64,000 bases of DNA. It comes from Amphiduros pacificus (Eukaryota; Annelida; Polychaeta; Phyllodocida; Hesionidae). The stretch's first letter is position 1. Every line of letters begins with the position of its first letter. The translations under genes were made by a program, and so were the position numbers. Below, piece after piece: positions 43,961-59,062 of the stretch. The stretch spans positions 5,628,185 to 5,692,184 of the forward strand of contig OX439004.1 of NCBI GenBank assembly GCA_949316495.1, read 5' to 3'. The notes under the pieces are model-generated. The model ran no database searches and was not told the DNA's origin. It worked only from the letters and a program-made list of their open reading frames with translations.

Positions 43961-44016
43961 ATAGAGACCTATGTGAACACACTCACAGAACTGAGTGTGT
44001 TCACATAGGTCTCTAT
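43961..44016. repeat. Perfect 25-bp hairpin with 6-nt loop
   Basis: Arm 43961-43985 (ATAGAGACCTATGTGAACAC...) and arm 43992-44016 are exact reverse complements, separated by CAGAAC. It could be a small foldback remnant, a precursor-like hairpin RNA, or a rearrangement product. Nothing in the flanks decides. Confidence 0.9.
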
Positions 44017-44984
44017 ATAAACTATAGAAATATAAACCACAAAACCACACATTGTAAAACTGACCAATTTTCCCTTCAGGCCCATTCTGAATATGTTGTA
44101 CCCTCCATAGCAGGACTTCTCCTTCATATCAGGCCCTGCCACCAAAGCTATAAATGTGTGCACAGAATCTTGCGCAAGTCAATAGTATTCAGAAAAATCT
44201 GGCTGTCAACTCACTCAGTGGTGAAAGAATATAAATATATTTGTTTTGTACTGACAGTTGTACTGATTGGTCAATATATGTGCCAGAAACCTGGTTACAG
44301 TTATGACATAATATTGTTCAATTCAGATTTGATGATATTTTTGTGAGCAAGGCAAATATTTATGACTCGGGAATTTCCAAACTTTGCATGAGATCAAAAA
44401 CAGGGAAATGACTGCAGAGGTAGTAATTGAATACTACCTAAGTTTCTAACACCAGTACAACATTTTAACCGTTAAAATGATGTCACCTACCCTGAACCTA
44501 TCTGTGATAGCTAATATCTTCCACGAAAACTTCACCATGGGGACAAGATGCTGCAGATGTCTTTAATATAGTTAATGATACATTGTATAATCTAGAAGAC
44601 AATGCTTCTGTATACTTTAATAGAGATCTGAAAAGTGAAATTACTCAGAACAGGATAACATCACTGACATTACTCAAAAAATTGTGTTGGTAATGGACAA
44701 TTTGATTTGGTTAATGATAAATGAATATGGAGAAAGTTGGATGGTATATCAGTGGTAGATTATTTCATTGTCACACTTAAATTTTTCATCATTGTTTATA
44801 TTTAAAGGTTAGGACCCCAAGATATCTGGATAACATTTTCTTGTAAAACCAGATAATTCAGCAACATGCTAAGGAATGTTCAGGCATTGTTAATGAAAAC
44901 AAACCGTAATATGGACACTGATGACAGTGCATATCTTATTGCTATAAAAGATATCCAACTTACTGTCAAAGATATAATGGGGAA
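44017..44984. other. AT-rich intergenic stretch
   Basis: No recognised gene. Confidence 0.45.
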
Positions 44985-45182
44985 CCATTGACAGAGGATT
45001 GTCAGAGGATTACCAGAGGATTATTAGAGAATTACCGGAGGATTACCAGAGAATTGTCAGAGGATTACCAGAGGATTACCAGAGGATTGCTAGAGGATTG
45101 TCAGAAGATTACCAGAGGATTGCCAGAGGATTGTCAGAAGATTGCCAAAGGATTGCCAAAGGATTGCCAAAGGATTTCCATC
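44985..45182. repeat. 12-bp minisatellite (AGAGGATTACC / AGAGGATTGTC)
   Basis: About 16 units of 12 bp alternate between GGATTACCAGA and GGATTGTCAGA types. Because the unit is a multiple of three, two overlapping plus-strand frames stay open, giving artificial repeat ORFs. Confidence 0.92.
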
Positions 45183-46512
45183 ACTAAATTTTGATAAGAT
45201 TATGCATACTCTTTAAGAATTTTATGAAAGTATTGTTCATAAAATATAAACTCAAAGTGAGATTTATGACCAGGTCTTTAATTTGTATCATAATGACATG
45301 TTCACAAAAAATGATTAAACAAAAAGAATTAGAGTTTTCAAAAAGATAAATTAAATAAAAAGAACAATTTATGAAACACAAAAACACAATTCATGAAACA
45401 CAAAAAGGCATCACCGAAACATCGAAAACAATTCACATGATGTGTATGACACCAATAAAAACATACTTAAAAAGTCATGATATTATTGTAAAGACATTGT
45501 AAGAGAGGTTAGATAAATTATGACCATTGACCACAGCACCTTTAACAAATTATCAAATAAAGTACTCTTCAAAAATATAAAAATTGTGATTTGTTTTATT
45601 TTCACTTGCATATTGCGACGTTTCCGAGATCACCAATTAAAATTGTTTACAAATAGTTCCCACCCAGCCCTAAATTGTTTTGTTTAAATATCACATTAGG
45701 CAACTCATTATTCAAAGTGATTGACCCATTCACTGTCTCATTAACTACGCCATTTGTTGAACCACTCATTATTCATAGAAAACATTTTCCCCTGACCCCT
45801 CAGTCATGTGACTCAATAATTGACCTATTTACTGCTCCATTCACACACGATACATGTCCTTCTCATTAATTACTTTATAGTATTTATTGACAAGATATTC
45901 GTAATTATCTATCTTTTGTAAATAAATGCGATTGCGGTGGGCACACATTTTATATTTTAATCACTGTTACATGGTCATCTTTGGATTGATATAATTTTGC
46001 AGTAGATTTATGTATAGACTTATATGATAATATAGAAAACGGACGTGCTGGACCAGCTGTAAAGTCTTATGTATGGAGGCCATAATTCATATCTTACTAT
46101 CATTTATTCTCGGGCCTGGAATATCTAGGCTCAAAGGCAAAACAGGTTCGACTGAAATGCAAGAAAAGCGAAGGTCAGATCAGACCAAACCGGAAGCAGG
46201 TGTGCTGAAGAGGTCGCCAGTCATCAAACATATCGATTCTATTAATACATTTAGGATTTGCCATTCTATGATACAAATAAACCATTTCTCATCACTTTCA
46301 AGGAATGGTTGTATTCAACATTGATCAATCTCATAGTTTATATATTTATATTCAATCTTCCAAAGTGCTTTGGTTGCTGAGTGAGACCTTTGTGACCCCG
46401 GCAACTGCTTCCGGCAAGGATGTAGTGGCTTTTAAATACAATATTATCTGAAAATGTCATAATCTCATAGTGTTCTCATAACTGCATGTCATCTCTATGG
46501 CTGTAAATTCCC
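45183..46512. other. AT-rich intergenic stretch
   Basis: No recognised gene; short ORFs without domains. Confidence 0.45.
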
Positions 46513-46853
46513 TGTCTGTCTATCACCACAGTTTGTGTCGCCCATCTCTCCACTGGTCTCTCTGTCATCACAGTTTGTGTCTCTCATGTCTCCCCTGGTC
46601 TGTCTGTCACCACAGTTTGTGTCGCTCATGTCTCCCCTGGTCTGTCTGTCACCACAGTTTGTGTCACTCATGTCTCCCCTGGTCTGTCTGTCACCACAGT
46701 TTGTGTCACTCATGTCTCCCCTGGTCTGTCTGTCACCACTGTTTGTGTCGCTTATGTCTCCCTTGGTCTGTCTGTCACCACAGTTTGTGTCGCTCATGTC
46801 TCCCCTGGTCTGTCTGTCACCACAGTTTGTGTCGCTCATGTCTGTCTGTCACA
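46513..46853. repeat. 42-bp minisatellite, about eight units
   Basis: Unit carries GGTCTGTCTGTCACCACAG, TTTGTGTCGCTCATGTCTCC. The period is a multiple of three, so frames are open on both strands; the minus frame reads a 14-residue repeat (GDRQTRGDMSDTNC). Nothing around it supports a gene. Confidence 0.92.
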
Positions 46854-47554
46854 CGAGTGGTGATTTTTATGTGTTGTCTTCCAGCTCATATGAATCTCGT
46901 CGTTAGCGTCACCAACCTCTCAAAAATGTCTCGAGCAGTGTCTGGATCAATTCAAGTCTAGTAGGTTGATTGCTTCTCAAAATATAAGCAAATGCCCTTT
47001 TCACACATCGGTTTTGCTCTTTTTATCCACAGGAAGCAGCGTTTTTCTTATATATGTAGCGAGATGAAAGCAACCAGGCAGCTTTTGTAGGAGCATCGCG
47101 TACATACTCCCTCTAACCCTGAATACGAACAGCATCTTCTCACCACTTGCAAAGAGAAGGTTCAATCTGAGACCGCCAACTCTTTTCTTTGACGCATGTG
47201 ATCAATATCTCGTGCAGCATTCTTCTTGTTTTCAATTTTGGGCACACTCCCTATCTGATCGCGCTCAGACTTGTTTGTATAATATATTCACACCTAGAGT
47301 GTGATATCATTTGCTTCACTGACTTCCATTGTCTTGTTTTCTTTGTCTGCTTTTCAGTATAAGTCCAGTTCAAGTTAAATATACATTGCATGTATATCCG
47401 GACATTACATAATTCATTTTAAACATCAATCTTATATGTTGAGCTTCATGAAGAGATCAGCAAGAATTTCTATTTTAAAGAATTATCTAACTTTACAAAG
47501 ATATCAAGAAGTGTCATACTTTTTGTTAAACTATCATTATGACGGTATATATGA
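46854..47554. other. Intergenic stretch, no gene recognised
   Basis: Only short unrecognised ORFs. Confidence 0.45.
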
Positions 47555-47860
47555 CAGGTTAGGCAGATGGTTAGAGCGCCAGCTTATTAGCACAAGTTCC
47601 TCTGTGGTGATCCAAAGGTTGTGGGTTCGATCCTCAGCCATGCCGAGATTTAAATCATGATAAAATTTCCCATATGAGCTGAGGCCCGTGCCTAAAGGGT
47701 TAACCCGTTGTCCTTGTAAATCTGTCACCGGGTGGGTTGTCATGTCAAGGACCTGAGACATGACAATTCAGTGAGGCAGCACTATATCTACTACAAGTAG
47801 GTCTAATCATGAAAGGACTGAAATAATATTGAAAGTGATGTAAAACCGCAAATAAACAAG
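47555..47860 (+). mobile_element. SINE-1 copy, slightly diverged
   Basis: Head without the first bases (GGCAGATGGTTAGAGCGCC), B box GGTTCGATCCT, conserved body and an eroded CAAATAAACAAG tail. The decayed A box suggests a dead, older copy than those at 5071 and 15099. Confidence 0.92.
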
Positions 47861-48098
47861 CAATAATACCACACACAAAGGCATTGGCCTAGCAGGTTAT
47901 ACAGGTATGTCCAAAAGGCATGATCCTGAATCTTATACATATATTTATATAATGTTTCATATGGGACATTAAAAGATTTTTTCAAACATAATTTGGTCAA
48001 ATTCAATCAAAGGTTTTTGTTAAAAAAAGAAAGAGGCATGTTTTACCATTTTATAAATATTGTCTACACATTTTGAAATAATTGACTCGTGACTTATT

Positions 48099-48401
48099 TC
48101 ATATCCTGTCATCATAATCATTTAACGCGGTAAGAAAACCAAAATATTTTGCCTTCTTCATATCTGCCAAGAGATGGCCATTCACAAAAATGTCAAAGTT
48201 GACCAAGTGCAATGACCAGATAAAATGGACAAGCATCTGAGAATGAAAGATTCTAACTTGGTAAATATTACCAGAGAGTGAAACAGCTTTATTTAGGTGT
48301 GACAGGTAATAATTTTTGAAAGCATATGTGTATAAGATATAATACACTGCCATCCACTCATTAATGTCAGATTTCTCGGCTAACGCCTTGATATCAGACA
48401 C
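48099..48401 (-). other. Unrecognised 100-codon ORF
   Basis: Begins MSDIKALAEKSDINEWMAVY and ends at 48099. I see no known motif. Composition is not low-complexity, and a second open segment (47803-48006, KLCLKKSFNVPYETLYKYMY) lies just downstream on the same strand, partly inside the SINE. It could be an old element remnant or chance. Confidence 0.2.
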
Positions 48402-49010
48402 AGGGGACAGTGTATTGTATCATATATAAATTAAAACCAGAAATGGGATGGAGTTTAATAGGCCTATTTAATTAATTAGTCTTTTTATGCACATCACTAA
48501 TTGTGTATTGTGGTTTCCATATAATCGATAACAATGATTGATTTCTATCTGACCTAAAATACTCCAAGAAATTCATGATTAGAAGACACACAAGTTAATT
48601 GATTCCAGATAGAGTGACATGCTTTGTGGCACTATGATGTTCTACGTGTTCCTTATGCACGGATTATAAGTCTTCAGACTCCATAATTCTCACGTAACAC
48701 AGACCGAAGACGTGAGTCTTAATTTATTGCGATGTCATTCTTCTTGACACTTCTAAATGTTCATCTATTTCATTTCACCTCAGTAAGAATTTAACGCTAG
48801 TAATCTATCAAAAGCCACTTAAATCTGAAGTCCACTTCAACTGCCTCATTAGAGTCCTATAGATGTACTTTTAAAACCAATTAGCGAGTGAAATGACTGA
48901 TTGCTGATGAATTATGAAAACAGCAACACAGGATTTGAGGTTCATTAATAGGCGTGAAGGAGTGTTCTGATATGGTGTCGTGCAGCTGGATAAAGTATTG
49001 TCTGGACTTC
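48402..49010. other. AT-rich spacer, no gene recognised
   Basis: Nothing recognised. Confidence 0.45.
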
Positions 49011-49260
49011 TGTACCTCTACTACATGTACCTCTACTGCATGTACCTCTACTACATGTACCTCTACTACATGTACCTCTACTACATGTACCTCTACTACA
49101 TGTACCTCTACTACATGTACCTCCACTACATGTACCTCTACTACATGTACCTCTGCTACATGTACCTCTACTACATGTACCTCTACTACATGTACCTCTA
49201 CTACATGTACCTCTACTACATGTACCTCTACTACATGTACCTCCACTACATGTACCTCTA
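49011..49260. repeat. 15-bp minisatellite (TGTACCTCTACTACA), about 17 units
   Basis: Very homogeneous; single-base variants (CTGCT, CTCCACTA) recur. The 15-bp period keeps several frames open on both strands, giving spurious repeats (VEVHV on minus, YMYLY on plus). High identity suggests recent expansion. Confidence 0.95.
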
Positions 49261-51194
<1,934 letters not shown>

Positions 51195-51330
51195 ATCTTC
51201 AATTGCAAACGTAGAAAATATACAAAAACAATGATTGTTTTCAGAATATAATATATATTTTGCATAAGGTAACTTCGTATAAGGTGGCCACGAGGCTCAA
51301 CTTGAGAATGTTTGATATTTATATTTTCAA
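51195..51330. repeat. SINE-2-related fragments at the (TA)n tract
   Basis: Contains TTGCAAACGTAGAAAATATA (SINE-2 module, plus orientation) and AAGGTGGCCACGAGGCTCAA (SINE-2 terminus, opposite orientation), so two pieces have been rearranged. Confidence 0.5.
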
Positions 51331-52560
51331 TATTTCTCATGGCATAAATTCTATAAGAATGCAGTAAATTGTTGTCGAATAACACATAGAGAAAAACCAA
51401 TATTTCTCTTAATATATTAAAGCATAATAGAAGTCATATATTTACAGCGCTTAGATATTGATATGTTACTTATTGCAACCCTTATCTCAATGTCACATGA
51501 AAGTTGTTTTGTTATAAATATAAGGCAGATATATTCTTTCTGCTATTAGGACCATTGTCTCAATGTCCCATGAAAGGTGTCCTGTTATAAATATGATAAG
51601 GCAGATATCTTCGTTCTGCTGTACAATAAAAAAGGAATACAATGTCATCAGACAAGTATAACGTATCGAAAATGCGTATCACGTATTTTTTTAATGAAAC
51701 TAAACTTTTATTTTGAGTGATAATAGTTTCGACTGAAAGAATTATTATAAATTTGTTACAATATATTGACAAAAAAATGAATTAGTGGATTTGGAAACAA
51801 CTTTCACGAAATATATTTGGAGAAAAATATCATCCTTTTTCTTCATTAGATAATATACCAAACTGAAAGGAAGGTCTTTGACATGAAATAGTCGGAGTAA
51901 ATTAAAGTTCAGTACGGAGAGGGCGAACACATTCACATTTTTTTAATTACAGAGAAAATTGTGATTTCTGGAGCAAATCTGTGAAAGTATCGGTCAAAGT
52001 ATGGTCAAAACTTGGTGCAATATTCCATGAAAATGTAAACAATCTATTTCTGGGCAGTTCCCATCCTTACAACAATGCTATAATACTGTATCTTCCCATA
52101 CTGGACTTGTAAGATAACCGGCTATGTGGTTTAACAAAAAGATTTCTATTCCTTCATTTCCTATCTATTGGGATAGCTAAAATCTCTCTGCATGCAACTT
52201 GATCATCGGAGATTAAATGAATATGAAGCTATCATGCAGTTTCCGCTTACTTTAATTTAATTAGTCTGGTCGACTTAAAGAGAATGTGTAGTTCCTGCAG
52301 AATATATTGTCACCAGAGGGCACTCATCACATAGACACACAAATACCCACACGCCTCTCACAATGGTAACCTTTAGTTGACCCTATGATTGTCAGCACAT
52401 GTCCAGCTTGATTAATGAACTGACCGTGTGTGACACCTGTATCGTCTGTGGAAGCAGGGACAAGGTGTAAACGCTTGACATAGATTTGAAACAATTGACA
52501 CTGAACGGTGAAATGTTGTATGCCACAGTCTACATTTTAAAAGGACGCCGAAGTAAGTAA
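51331..52560. other. AT-rich intergenic stretch
   Basis: Two similar segments near 51490 and 51550 (CTCAATGTC.CATGAAAG..GT, then TTATAAATAT.A..GGCAGATAT) form a local ~75-bp duplication. No gene. Confidence 0.5.
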
Positions 52561-52561
52561 G

Positions 52562-52828
52562 AGCATGAGCTTATTAACAACTAAAGGTCGTGGGTTCGAT
52601 TCCCAGATGTGCCGAGATTGTGTTTTTGATACAATTTCTCATCTGAGCTGAGGCCCGTGCCTGAAAGGTTTACCCGTTGTTCTTGTTAATCTGTGTCTGG
52701 TTGGATTGTCATGTCAAGGGCCTGCGATATGTCAGTACAGCGGGGCACCACTATATCTTTTAGAATTACGTCTGGTCATGATATGACTGAAATAGTGATA
52801 GAAGCAACGTAAAAACCCAACCAAACAT
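52562..52828 (+). mobile_element. SINE-1 copy, diverged
   Basis: Partial head with B box GGTTCGATTCC, body (GAGCTGAGGCCCGTGCC, TGTCATGTCAAGG, GGGGCACCACTATATC) and an eroded AACCAAAC tail. The A box is degraded. Confidence 0.88.
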
Positions 52829-55303
52829 GCACATAAAAAGGAGGCCATAATATTTGAGAATTGGGCATTATTCCCCTTAACTGAATGCTCCTGACCTGGG
52901 AGAGGCCTTTCTGGGGGATTAAAAACTTAAATAGTTTTTTCACTAAGAGCTGATGTGCCCAATGTTTATTTACTGTGTTAAATATCTAACCTGTATATTA
53001 TGTACGCTTATATAGGTTGTATGGCGTTGTTTTGCAAGGATTGAAAACTCTTCTCAGAACGGTTAGAAAAATTCCAAATTCTCCAGTTATCTCAATGCGG
53101 TCTCTCAATTCCGCACAAGAGTAGTTAGGAAGACGCGGGTTTAGCGGGTTCTACACTATATTTTAATATCCTAAAAGACGGAGCTCCTGGAAAAGTCTTC
53201 CAATCCTCCCGCGCATGCGCACATCATGTATGGGACCAGTATAACAGAATCAAATCATATTTAGACAGTACCAATTCTCTGCCAATGTCAAGTGTTTTGA
53301 TATATCGACGAATCCTCTAATTTTCACCGATTTAGCTTTTATTTTCTTAAGCAGAAAACGTATCCTTCTCACAGGTTTTTATTTAAATGAATTATACAAA
53401 ATGACTTGATAAAGCAATAGATCCAAATATGTTACCGCTACTTTATTCACCATGTTCTAAGCAAACGGGATATCCAGGAATTTTGGAATTCATAGATGGA
53501 CAATTTACTTAATGAATTAATCTAATATATTCAATTCGAACAAACAATACACAAATAAATATATGCAGGTGAAGAATGCTTTACATATTTCAAATAGAAT
53601 TAATTAGTCAAAACTGTCATACTGTGTGATGTGGAGCCGTTTTTGGAATCTGTGATTCTTATAAATTATACATAGATTGTTCCTTTGTATTTTATATAAC
53701 ATTTCTGTCACGGAATGAAAGATCCTTGCAGGAAAGCCATAAAACTGTCAATACGAACCCGCAGTGGACATGAAATACAGCGTGACATCTACATCTATAA
53801 GTTTACTCGGCAAAAACCAATTGGCATCCCGCCGAGAGTGCAAGGTTGCACTATGGGGTGCAGCCGGTACACAGCAGCAAGAGAAGCGGAGAGAAAGGGA
53901 CCAGAAACACAGGAGAAGACAAACGGTTAGACAATATTACCGGTGAGACAGTCACAAAGATGGCTGCATAGCTGACCAATGGCCAACGCAACAGACCAGC
54001 CCTTTTATGCCAAAAGGCAGTTATGGCCAAAATGATGTTTTGCGTGACTAAGCATATCCTGTTTTCCAGGTTGACTGTCAATAACTGCCCTTCAGCAACG
54101 TTTTTTCTATGGTTACTCTTGGGAGTAATCAATAAACTGTTTTTATTAGTGGAACTGCTTTTGCCAGATACTTTCATATTAAGGGTACCTCATAACCACC
54201 TGTTACTTGTGATATAACTCATTGTAAAACATTAAACACTCAGAGAGATAGAAATAGGCAATTATGTAGTTAGTAGGTAGAACATTGAAAATATGTAATA
54301 AAAATAACTGCCTTTTACCATTGACTGTCTTTTGTAATTCGAGGGCAGGCACTGAAAAGTGGCAGATCACTAACAGATATTTATACATACATGTATAGCA
54401 TAACTGCAGTATTGTAGAAAGAAGGAAATTAACAAATCCACAGGAAGAAAAATACAAAGCAGAAAAATGTAATGAAAAGATGCACCAAAAATCTGCTCTT
54501 ACAAAAAATATTTCCTCAGTATATTGTCCCATAGAAAATGGCACTTGTAAGCAATATGATATGGGTTATTAGAAGTATTTATATGTTATTAAATGAGATA
54601 TTAAATTATTGAATACAACAAAACCCTTAGATATATTCTTGGTCAAGTTTCAAATTTGCAATGAAATATGACAGAATCAACACGATTCTACATTGTTATT
54701 TTATTTGTAAAGTTTGTTAACATAAAGTACATGGGTGGAATAGTTTAGAACGGCACCGGAATGAAATATGAACTAATCTGCAGATTTCACTCTACTCCAT
54801 ACACTCACAACACAGCCGGATTTTTATCGTCTCAATTCCGGACGTTCGCAACTAAACCGGACATTAAAAAATGGCTGAAATCTGAGCGCACTTTGGTTGA
54901 ACATTGATCAAATTTTATAAGTTTTTTTGTGTGATCTTTATTTATCAACTATAAAATGCTCAAGAAATTCACAAGTTCGTCGGTAACATAGATAACTACT
55001 ATATGGTCATCTGGAACTGAATACTTTTGTCCAATATTTAAAGAGAATAGTGCCGTATTAGTCATAGCACACATATCACAATGACATTAAATTCCTTTTA
55101 TCATTGTATTATCTTCCTTTGTCTCGCAGTCGCCCAATATTTCCAATGTTTTGTGAATTGGTATCTAACTATCTTTTCAGCAACATTGAACCTATGATCA
55201 GCCATGACAGACTCTCAAGCACGTTTTACCAGAAAATTGTAGGTTTCTCTACCCACCACCACTTGTAAAAACAACCAAGGCAAAATTCTGGTGCTCTCCA
55301 GAT
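52829..55303. other. Intergenic stretch with a slightly GC-richer patch
   Basis: No gene recognised. 53130-53230 and 53730-53960 are a little GC-richer. The palindrome at 53211-53220 is listed separately. Confidence 0.45.
53211..53220. promoter_or_regulatory. NRF1-type palindrome GCGCATGCGC
   Basis: A perfect GCGCATGCGC, the core bound by NRF1/erect-wing-type factors in animal promoters, in an otherwise CpG-poor region. With no recognised gene downstream, function is speculative. Confidence 0.25.
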
Positions 55304-55735
55304 TATGCTACTTAAACTGATCTTAGATTTTGGTGACTTATTTTGGTGACTTATTTTGGTGACTTATTTTGGTGACTTATTTTGGTGACTTATTTTGGTG
55401 AATACTTTTGGTGACTTATTTTGGTGACTTATTTTGGTGACTTTTTTGAGGACTTATTTTGGGGACTTAATTGGGGAACTTATTTTGGGGACTTACTTTG
55501 GTGACTTATTTTGGGGACTTATTTTGGGGACTTATGCTACTTAAACTTATTTTGGTGACTTATTTTGGTGACTTATTTTGGTGACTTATTTTGGTGACTT
55601 ATTTTGGTGAATACTTTTGGTGACTTATTTTGGTGACTTTTTTGAGGACTTATTTTGGGGACTTAATTGGGGAACTTATTTTGGGGACTTACTTTGGTGA
55701 CTTATTTTGGGGACTTATTTTGGGGACTTTTATGC
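55304..55735. repeat. 14-bp minisatellite duplicated as a ~229-bp higher-order block
   Basis: Units of TTTTGGTGACTTAT and the variant TTTTGGGGACTTAT. The block from TATGCTACTTAAACT (55304) repeats from 55533 with the same internal order of variants (GGTGAATAC, TTTTTTGAGGAC, TTAATTGGGGAAC), the second copy being slightly shorter. The whole block was therefore duplicated after the variants arose. Confidence 0.93.
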
Positions 55736-58700
55736 TGGAGAGGAGCATATTTGGTTGAGTGATCTTCTTGATGGTATTCTTGAGTTGTGAACTGTATGAT
55801 TAAGTGAGCAGTCACGCCTCAGTGTAAATAGTGTGGACATTATTCAGGCATGTAATGGCATGTGATGGGTAGAACTGTCAATCTTCGCTGGAAAATACAA
55901 ATTGGTCCCAGTGATAAACGTTTCTCATTTGTGAATGAAAATAAAAACTCGATCCTGATGATGAACATTTTTACCAGATGAGAAGTAAGCTTATGATTAA
56001 AGGTTATCATTTTGGCGCTTTTCAACCTATTAATCAAAATCTTGTAGTGCCATTTGGCTTTCTTATAAATGATTGACATTTTCTTCATTGAATGGAGTGA
56101 GCAAGATGACATACTGTGTATCTGATTCGGGTACCGATAATTGAATGACATAGAATAAATGGGAACCCTGTAGCTTATGAGATGCTTCTCAGACCTTAAC
56201 TTGAAGCACCAATAACTACTGGATTGACTATAATATCATCTCATTCCAAATGTGTACGTTTTTCTAAGCATCCACTTAAATGTTCATAAGTGAGACCTAT
56301 CTGATAGTATTTTCATTCACTCATGATCCAACCTGGGAAAGTCATTTCCATCTGAGTCATCTTTAATAATGAAGTTATAAAGGACCTTCATCATTTCTTC
56401 ATCTTAAAATGTCATCAGCTTACAGTGTTATAACTTGCCATCGATCTTACTGAATAATGTATAACATGGAATGTGGGGGAGATTTAGAAATCAAGTGTAA
56501 TTTTCAATTAAAATCCCATTAATGTTTTATGGCAGACTGTAAGTCATGACGCATTGGATAACATGTCAAAACATTTTTTTACTTAGGTTTTAGAATCTGA
56601 AAACAAAAAATGGCTTTTATTTAACTCACAAAATAATTAGCCGTTGTCAATTTAATTTTACTTATTAATTTAGAGGACAATTCATGATTAAGATAGTGAA
56701 CAAAGACAAAACATGAGATACCTTTGAATTCCTAGCCAGTTTCTGTCCGGAATTTTGGCCGGAATTCTGACCATACATCTGGACACCGACTGGAATCACA
56801 TCGTAATTTTCAGGTGTGTCCCTATTTTATATTAGGAACAATCCTCAATAATCAGTGACGTCAGTCGCCCACTGCATAAATAAAATTCTAACCCGTTCAA
56901 ATGACCAAATTGAACCCATTTAAACGAGAGCACCGTGATTGTCCCACTTTTGGGTTGGACAAGTATTGTCTAGTAATGGAAATAATTTTGCTCTAAAGCT
57001 AAAGGGGGAAAGGATAAAATTATATCTCAAAGTTACGCTAGAGTTCATAAAAAAAATCCCTCTTTTAGTGCAAAATTGAGACCACATGTGAATATCTGGA
57101 GACAAAGAGAGGGTTTGTTTCTTAGAGCGAAGTGGTACTGGAAAGAGTGAATATGTCACATGATTTTAAAATGATAAATCTTTAGATTTCATACCTTTAG
57201 TTTAGCTATAATCCAAGATCTTTGAACCCCCAGGGTAAATAACCTACTCCCTTGACCTGGAACTGGGTAAGCAGGCTGCCTACGTCATTGCTCCCCTCAT
57301 GCATCTCCTGCACACATATTCCTTCTATGTCTGTAAATGTTTAACAGCTGATGTCCTTTCTTCTACACAAATAACATCCATTGAAAATATGATTAACGGC
57401 AAAACTTAAGGCTTTAAAATAGAGACCTGGTTTACATCAGCTTCCCATCCCAAAATCCCTAATTTAATTGAAGAAAATAAACAAACATGACTTAACTGAG
57501 TATGATAGTGTCTGAAATATGGCCTGCTCTAGTCTCATCACCTTCAAAACACTTAATAGCTAGCCCTAAACACCTTTGGCATGAAGTTTAAGGGTTTTTT
57601 AAAACTTTAAATGGAACATTGAGATGACACTTTTCAAATATCTATGAATTATTCTTAGTTGATATTTCCATATTTTAGCACTGAAAATTTATGAATTTAT
57701 TTATTAATCAATGACCAGTAGCATTATCAATTGGTTGAATATTATTGATATTCAGTAATGTTGAGCTAAACTTCATATGGCCCCATTGAAAAAAAATGTT
57801 TTGAAAGCATTTGACACAATGTTAAATCTGTTTCATCCTGGAAATTATTTTGATTTCTGAATTTTGAGGTCTGGTTATGTATTATTTATGCATTGCGGTT
57901 GTGTTTCAATTTTGAAAAGTTAAGTTTGGTATTTTTTTAATGTCTGTCATTGTGTGTCATTGGGTGCCCAACAAAATCATATATAAGTATTTATATACAA
58001 ACAGACAAAGGAATTTTGAATAAAAATAGAAATTCTGTAAAAGTAATACTAAAATTGAGATTTCAACATTTCTTTTTCAACAAAGAAATGGTTTTGACCA
58101 TAGCTTTATAATAAAGAATATCTCAGTCTCTTGTAGAATCTGAATATTCTCAATAGGCAGATGTAAGTTTGTCAAACTCAACTGGGAGGCTAGCTGTATT
58201 CCTGTCTTCCCCATCACTACAGGCAAAATCCAAGTGACTATGATGTGAAACATGATCTGACCTACAATCCACATGTGCTAATTAGGCCACCAGTGGTTCA
58301 AAGATGTTATCAACATTCTTGTTATTAGTCTTATAAATTGACTTTCACTGGCTTGGAGTGGTTTGTTTTGAACATGAAGGGCAAACATGCGTCTCTTCTG
58401 ACAAAATCTCAGCAGCCCTGATTTGACCCACATAAAAATGGGCGTGTCCAGCAAATCACTTTGATCCGCTATAATTCTGCACTCCATTTATCAAAATGTG
58501 TAAAACATAGTGGAATGTAATGTCCATATATTGTAGCGTATAATGGCACAATTTGAACATTTTCACAATTTTCTTGTCATGTGACTTTTAAAACAAGATG
58601 AAATAATGGAACAACATGAATGTAAAATTATCTATGTATACCATAGCTTGGCTGTATTGAAAATGTAAATATTTAAATACAGAGCACAGACAGGGCAGAC

Positions 58701-59062
58701 AAACCCTGCTATTTGGGTGATATATTATTAACAGAAAAGTACATGCAAGAAGGGGAAATCGTCACAAAATATTTGTTTCAGTGACAAGAGACTGACGCCC
58801 CATAGTAACATTTAACAGTACATAGAAAATAGATCATGACTCGGTTGAAATGTGTAAAGGTTGCGCACGCAGCGAGCTGTGCATTGCTACACTATATTTA
58901 AGTTCAACCCAGCATCAATGAGTAGCACCTGTGATATACCACCAGGTGTCAGTAATGTATTAATTAGGTGTTGCATATGAAACGAACTGTGACATTGGAA
59001 TATCATTTGACCCCATTAATGGACTTACAGTTCTTTAAGAAAGACGTGCTCCCGAGAGATAT
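55736..59062. other. AT-rich intergenic stretch
   Basis: No gene recognised. Contains the dispersed repeat copy at 56735-56885. Confidence 0.45.
56735..56885 (+). repeat. Dispersed repeat, copy 2 (partner at 3995-4150)
   Basis: Ordered blocks shared with 3995-4150; see that entry. This copy contains GCCGGAATTCTGACCATAC and TCGCCCACTGCATAAAT. Confidence 0.45.

Noticed and set aside
44988-45194. QRITRGLLE-type repeat ORFs
   Set aside because: Translation of the 12-bp minisatellite.
46495-46961. GDRQTRGDMSDTNC repeat protein and its plus-strand counterparts
   Set aside because: Translation of the 42-bp minisatellite in several frames; no flanking coding signal.
53715-53946. Possible short host gene (two overlapping plus-strand ORFs in a GC-richer patch)
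   Set aside because: No domain, splice structure or polyadenylation context that I could support.
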